5,396 bases of DNA, taken from assembly GCA_003694775.1 (NCBI GenBank), contig RFJV01000630.1:1-5396 (forward strand). Reading direction: 5' to 3'. Below are positions 3,996-5,396 of the stretch, in pieces (the first letter of the stretch is position 1; every line of letters begins with the position of its first letter). Below the pieces are notes generated by a model. That model was given only the letters and a program-made list of their open reading frames with translations, was not told the DNA's origin and made no database searches. The translations under genes and the position numbers were made by a program. The stretch is from Chloroflexota bacterium. GTDB taxonomy: Bacteria > Chloroflexota > Anaerolineae > 4572-78 > J111.

Positions 3996-4307
3996 TCAGT
4001 AAATATGCGCTTCCAGGCAGGTCACGCCGTCGGGGCCAACCACGGCCCGGTGACGGATGCCGCTGGGCAGTTCCAGCCGGTCGCCCGGCTTCAGGTTGAA
4101 GGTCTGTTGATGGGTGGGCAGGTCGAACTTGATATTGCCCTCTACAACGTACAGGATTTTGTGGAAGCTGTGGGTATGCCCCTCATACACCGCGCCCGGC
4201 CCGTTAGACCAGCGGTACACCCGCAGGTCCTGTTTTTCCAGCTCCTGCTGAAGCTGTTCCTCCGAGGGCGGGGTGTCTTTTGTCCAGGGAATGACTTTTA
4301 ACTCCAT
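3996..4307 (-). CDS. Single-domain cupin (cupin_2) protein
   Basis: A 103-residue small beta-barrel cupin. Motif 1 reads [16 protein letters not shown]44 and H46 are present, but the usual glutamate ligand is replaced (H49-K50 occupy that position). Motif 2, [16 protein letters not shown], is canonical with H86. Three histidines, possibly with H49 as a fourth, could still hold a metal. Such lone cupins are often small-molecule binding or isomerase/oxygenase-like proteins, or the sensor part of regulators; no substrate can be deduced and no DNA-binding domain is attached. The start at 4307 has AGGAG 6 bases upstream. A near-consensus promoter lies at 4365-4393, and radC follows downstream on the same strand. 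Confidence 0.85.
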   Translation of the reverse strand: MELKVIPWTKDTPPSEEQLQQELEKQDLRVYRWSNGPGAVYEGHTHSFHKILYVVEGNIKFDLPTHQQTFNLKPGDRLELPSGIRHRAVVGPDGVTCLEAHIY

Positions 4308-4329
4308 AGATTTCTCCTTATAGTTAATG

Positions 4330-4349
4330 AGTTGGGGAGTTGGAGAGTT
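4330..4349. repeat. Short period-8 direct repeat in the cupin leader
   Basis: AGTTGGGG, AGTTGGAG and AGTT follow each other in tandem. They lie in the transcribed leader of the cupin between its predicted start site and its ribosome binding site. The purine-rich character is similar to that of the intergenic stretch at 1942-1992. No function is evident. Confidence 0.5.
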
Positions 4350-4353
4350 TGCG

Positions 4354-4361
4354 AAACGTTT
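4354..4361. promoter_or_regulatory. AAACGTTT palindrome at the predicted cupin transcription start
   Basis: AAACGTTT is a perfect CG-centred 8-bp palindrome in the context GCGAAACGTTTACT. This core resembles LacI-family operators (for example PurR sites). Its centre (4357.5) coincides with the start predicted from the cupin promoter, an ideal repression point. The short length makes chance occurrence possible. Confidence 0.35.
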
Positions 4362-4364
4362 ACT

Positions 4365-4393
4365 ATTCTACCCGCAGACCGGCCTCTCGTCAA
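4365..4393 (-). promoter_or_regulatory. Near-consensus sigma-70 type promoter for the cupin (and probably radC)
   Basis: The minus strand reads TTGACG (4393-4388), 17 bases, TAGAAT (4370-4365). Each hexamer is one base from consensus at ideal spacing. The predicted start is near 4358, leaving a leader of about 50 bases before ATG 4307. Confidence 0.7.
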
Positions 4394-4416
4394 TGTGAGA
4401 AGGGGCGCAACCGGCT

Positions 4417-4445
4417 TTGACAGAACCTGCCGGAGCAGATATACT
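4417..4445 (+). promoter_or_regulatory. Near-consensus sigma-70 type promoter for the SCP2 gene
   Basis: The plus strand reads TTGACA (4417-4422), 17 bases, TATACT (4440-4445): a perfect -35 and a -10 one base from consensus. The predicted start is near 4452, about 62 bases before ATG 4514. Its -35 lies 23 bases from the -35 of the divergent cupin promoter, so the two promoters stand back to back. Confidence 0.75.
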
Positions 4446-4513
4446 TGCCCTGCTGTCGTGGTGCTGTTGGGCCGCGGCAGTAATCCACCCAACTACCACC
4501 GAGGAACCTGTCG

Positions 4514-4858
4514 ATGAGTGTTGCAGACGACCTGAAGCTGATTATGGACAAAATTCCGGAGGCCCTGGTGCCGGAAAAAGCCGCCGGGCTGACGGCTATC
4601 ATTCAACTGAACCTGGACGGTGACGGCGGAGGCCGCTGGTATTTCCGGCTGGACAACGGGCAGATTACCGTCCATACCGGCGAGGCCGACCGCCCCAACC
4701 TGACCCTGAGCATGCTGGCCCGCGACTACGTGGCCCTGTCGCTGGGGCAGGCCAGCCCGATGGGCCTGTTTATGGGCGGCAAAATCAAGGTGCAGGGAGA
4801 CCTGAGTCTGGCGATGAAATTCCCGGAGCTGTTCGACCGCGACCGGGTCAGCGATTGA
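4514..4858 (+). CDS. SCP2 sterol-carrier-domain protein
   Basis: A 114-residue protein made of a single SCP2 (sterol-binding) domain over most of its length. Recognisable elements are the N-terminal helix LKLIMDKIPEALVPEKAAGLTAIIQLNLDG, the strand pair GGRWYFRLDNGQITVHTGEADRPNLTLSMLARDYVALSLG, and the signature MGLFMGGKIKVQGDLSLAMKFPELF (about 84-108). Family members bind hydrophobic ligands such as fatty acyl groups or sterol-like lipids in an internal tunnel; bacterial ligands are mostly unknown. No signal peptide is seen, so it is cytoplasmic. The start at 4514 has GAGG 9 bases upstream (4501-4504) and a strong promoter at 4417-4445. The last 11 bases overlap the oppositely oriented DUF2085 gene. 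Confidence 0.9.
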   Translation: MSVADDLKLIMDKIPEALVPEKAAGLTAIIQLNLDGDGGGRWYFRLDNGQITVHTGEADRPNLTLSMLARDYVALSLGQASPMGLFMGGKIKVQGDLSLAMKFPELFDRDRVSD

Positions 4859-5396
4859 GCACTGACCGTCTGCCCAGCTTCAGCGTGAGCCGGCGGCGCA
4901 TAATGCTGAACTGGGTATCCATATAGGTATACAGAAACCAGACCAGCCCCAGTCCGAACAGCAAGCCGGTGACGGTCCGCAGAAGCCAGTTTAAACTGCC
5001 AAAAGTAGAGCCGGTATAGAACCAGTCCGGGAATACACCGCCGGTCAGCCAGACGGCCCAGGCATTGGTCTGGCGGAAGGTCAGTCCCCGCGTTTCCGCG
5101 TACAGATGGCTGAACCCATCGACCAGCAGGGGCAGGGCCATCAGCAAAAACGGCCCCGGCCCCAGCCGTGGACGTCCCCGGCGCAGTCCCCACAGCAGGC
5201 CGCCGAAAAAGATAGCGGTAAAAATTGCCAGCATGCGGTGGTTGAGCGCGGTCTTGTAGCCAATTTGGGCATTGCCCACAAAAGCCCGCAGGTTGTGCGG
5301 GTCTGCTCCCCAGGACAGGATTTGCTCCAGAGAATAGGTCCGCACCATCCCCTCCTGCCCAAAGAGGAAATAGGAACGGTGGGGCAGTTGGTGGTC
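4848..5396 (-). CDS. DUF2085-type integral membrane protein (5' end outside the window)
   Basis: The visible 182 residues run in frame to the right edge. The ATG at 5348 is internal: upstream of it the frame encodes HQLPHRSYFLFG, the DUF2085 N-terminal signature (usually CHQ.P.RS.F.FG). Next come IGYKTALNHRMLAIFTAIFFGGLLWGL (a membrane segment), PFLLMALPLLVDGFSHLYAE (a membrane segment with the conserved DG), NAWAVWLTGG, and SLNWLLRTVTGLLFGLGLVWFLYTY (a membrane segment), then a basic tail. About three to four membrane segments are visible. The cysteines that many family members carry in CHQ and CxRC are absent: the residue before HQ is aspartate and the whole visible part has no cysteine. 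The function of the family is unknown. It is convergent with the SCP2 gene and overlaps its end by 11 bases. Confidence 0.85.
   Translation of the reverse strand, partial: DHQLPHRSYFLFGQEGMVRTYSLEQILSWGADPHNLRAFVGNAQIGYKTALNHRMLAIFTAIFFGGLLWGLRRGRPRLGPGPFLLMALPLLVDGFSHLYAETRGLTFRQTNAWAVWLTGGVFPDWFYTGSTFGSLNWLLRTVTGLLFGLGLVWFLYTYMDTQFSIMRRRLTLKLGRRSVLNR

Noticed and set aside
5141..5362. Alternative minus-strand frame of 73 codons in the DUF2085 region
   Set aside because: It overlaps, in another frame, the conserved DUF2085 membrane segments, which continue in frame to the window edge.

Overview
The window looks like a G+C-rich bacterial chromosome segment with short intergenic gaps, strong GGAGG ribosome binding sites and small palindromic repeats. 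The gene mix (a DUF2085 membrane protein, a single-domain SCP2 protein, RadC, small MTH895-type thioredoxins) and the style of the intergenic repeats recall Chloroflexota (Anaerolineae-like). That assignment is an impression from gene content, not a demonstrated placement.

Left part (about 1-3150), minus strand: a compact metal/metalloid-response cluster. In transcription order it holds an ArsR-family repressor (2613-3008), a small zinc-ribbon protein (2366-2602), a thioredoxin-like CxxC protein (2110-2379), a 244-base gap with a perfect palindrome and heptamer repeats, a large ArsP/DUF318-type permease (447-1865), a strong hairpin, and a second thioredoxin-like CxxC protein (120-374). A further gene probably begins at the left edge. 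The control region (about 3010-3145) is rich. It has a perfect TATAAT box with a poor -35, two GTGA-N6-TCAC palindromes placed where CRP/FNR-type activators usually bind, and two 16-bp TTCAA-N6-TTGAA-like sites, one just downstream of the predicted start, that fit an ArsR operator. A plausible model is an activator-dependent, metalloid-derepressed efflux operon in which two thioredoxin-like proteins serve the permease or its substrate.

Middle (3227-4307), minus strand: RadC (JAMM-domain protein) downstream of a one-domain cupin. The cupin is read from a near-consensus sigma-70 promoter at 4365-4393.

Right part (4308-5396): a divergent intergenic region carries a second near-consensus promoter (TTGACA-N17-TATACT) driving an SCP2 sterol-carrier-domain protein (4514-4858, plus strand). 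This gene meets, tail to tail with an 11-base overlap, a DUF2085-type membrane protein (4848-5396, minus strand) whose start lies beyond the right edge.

Most interesting are the layered arsR control region, the uncharacterised zinc-ribbon protein translationally coupled inside the arsR-thioredoxin-permease cluster, the paired thioredoxins on both sides of the permease, and the repeated hairpin plus TATTTTTAC-GGAGG leader in front of two genes. No tRNA, rRNA, CRISPR array or transposase gene was recognised.
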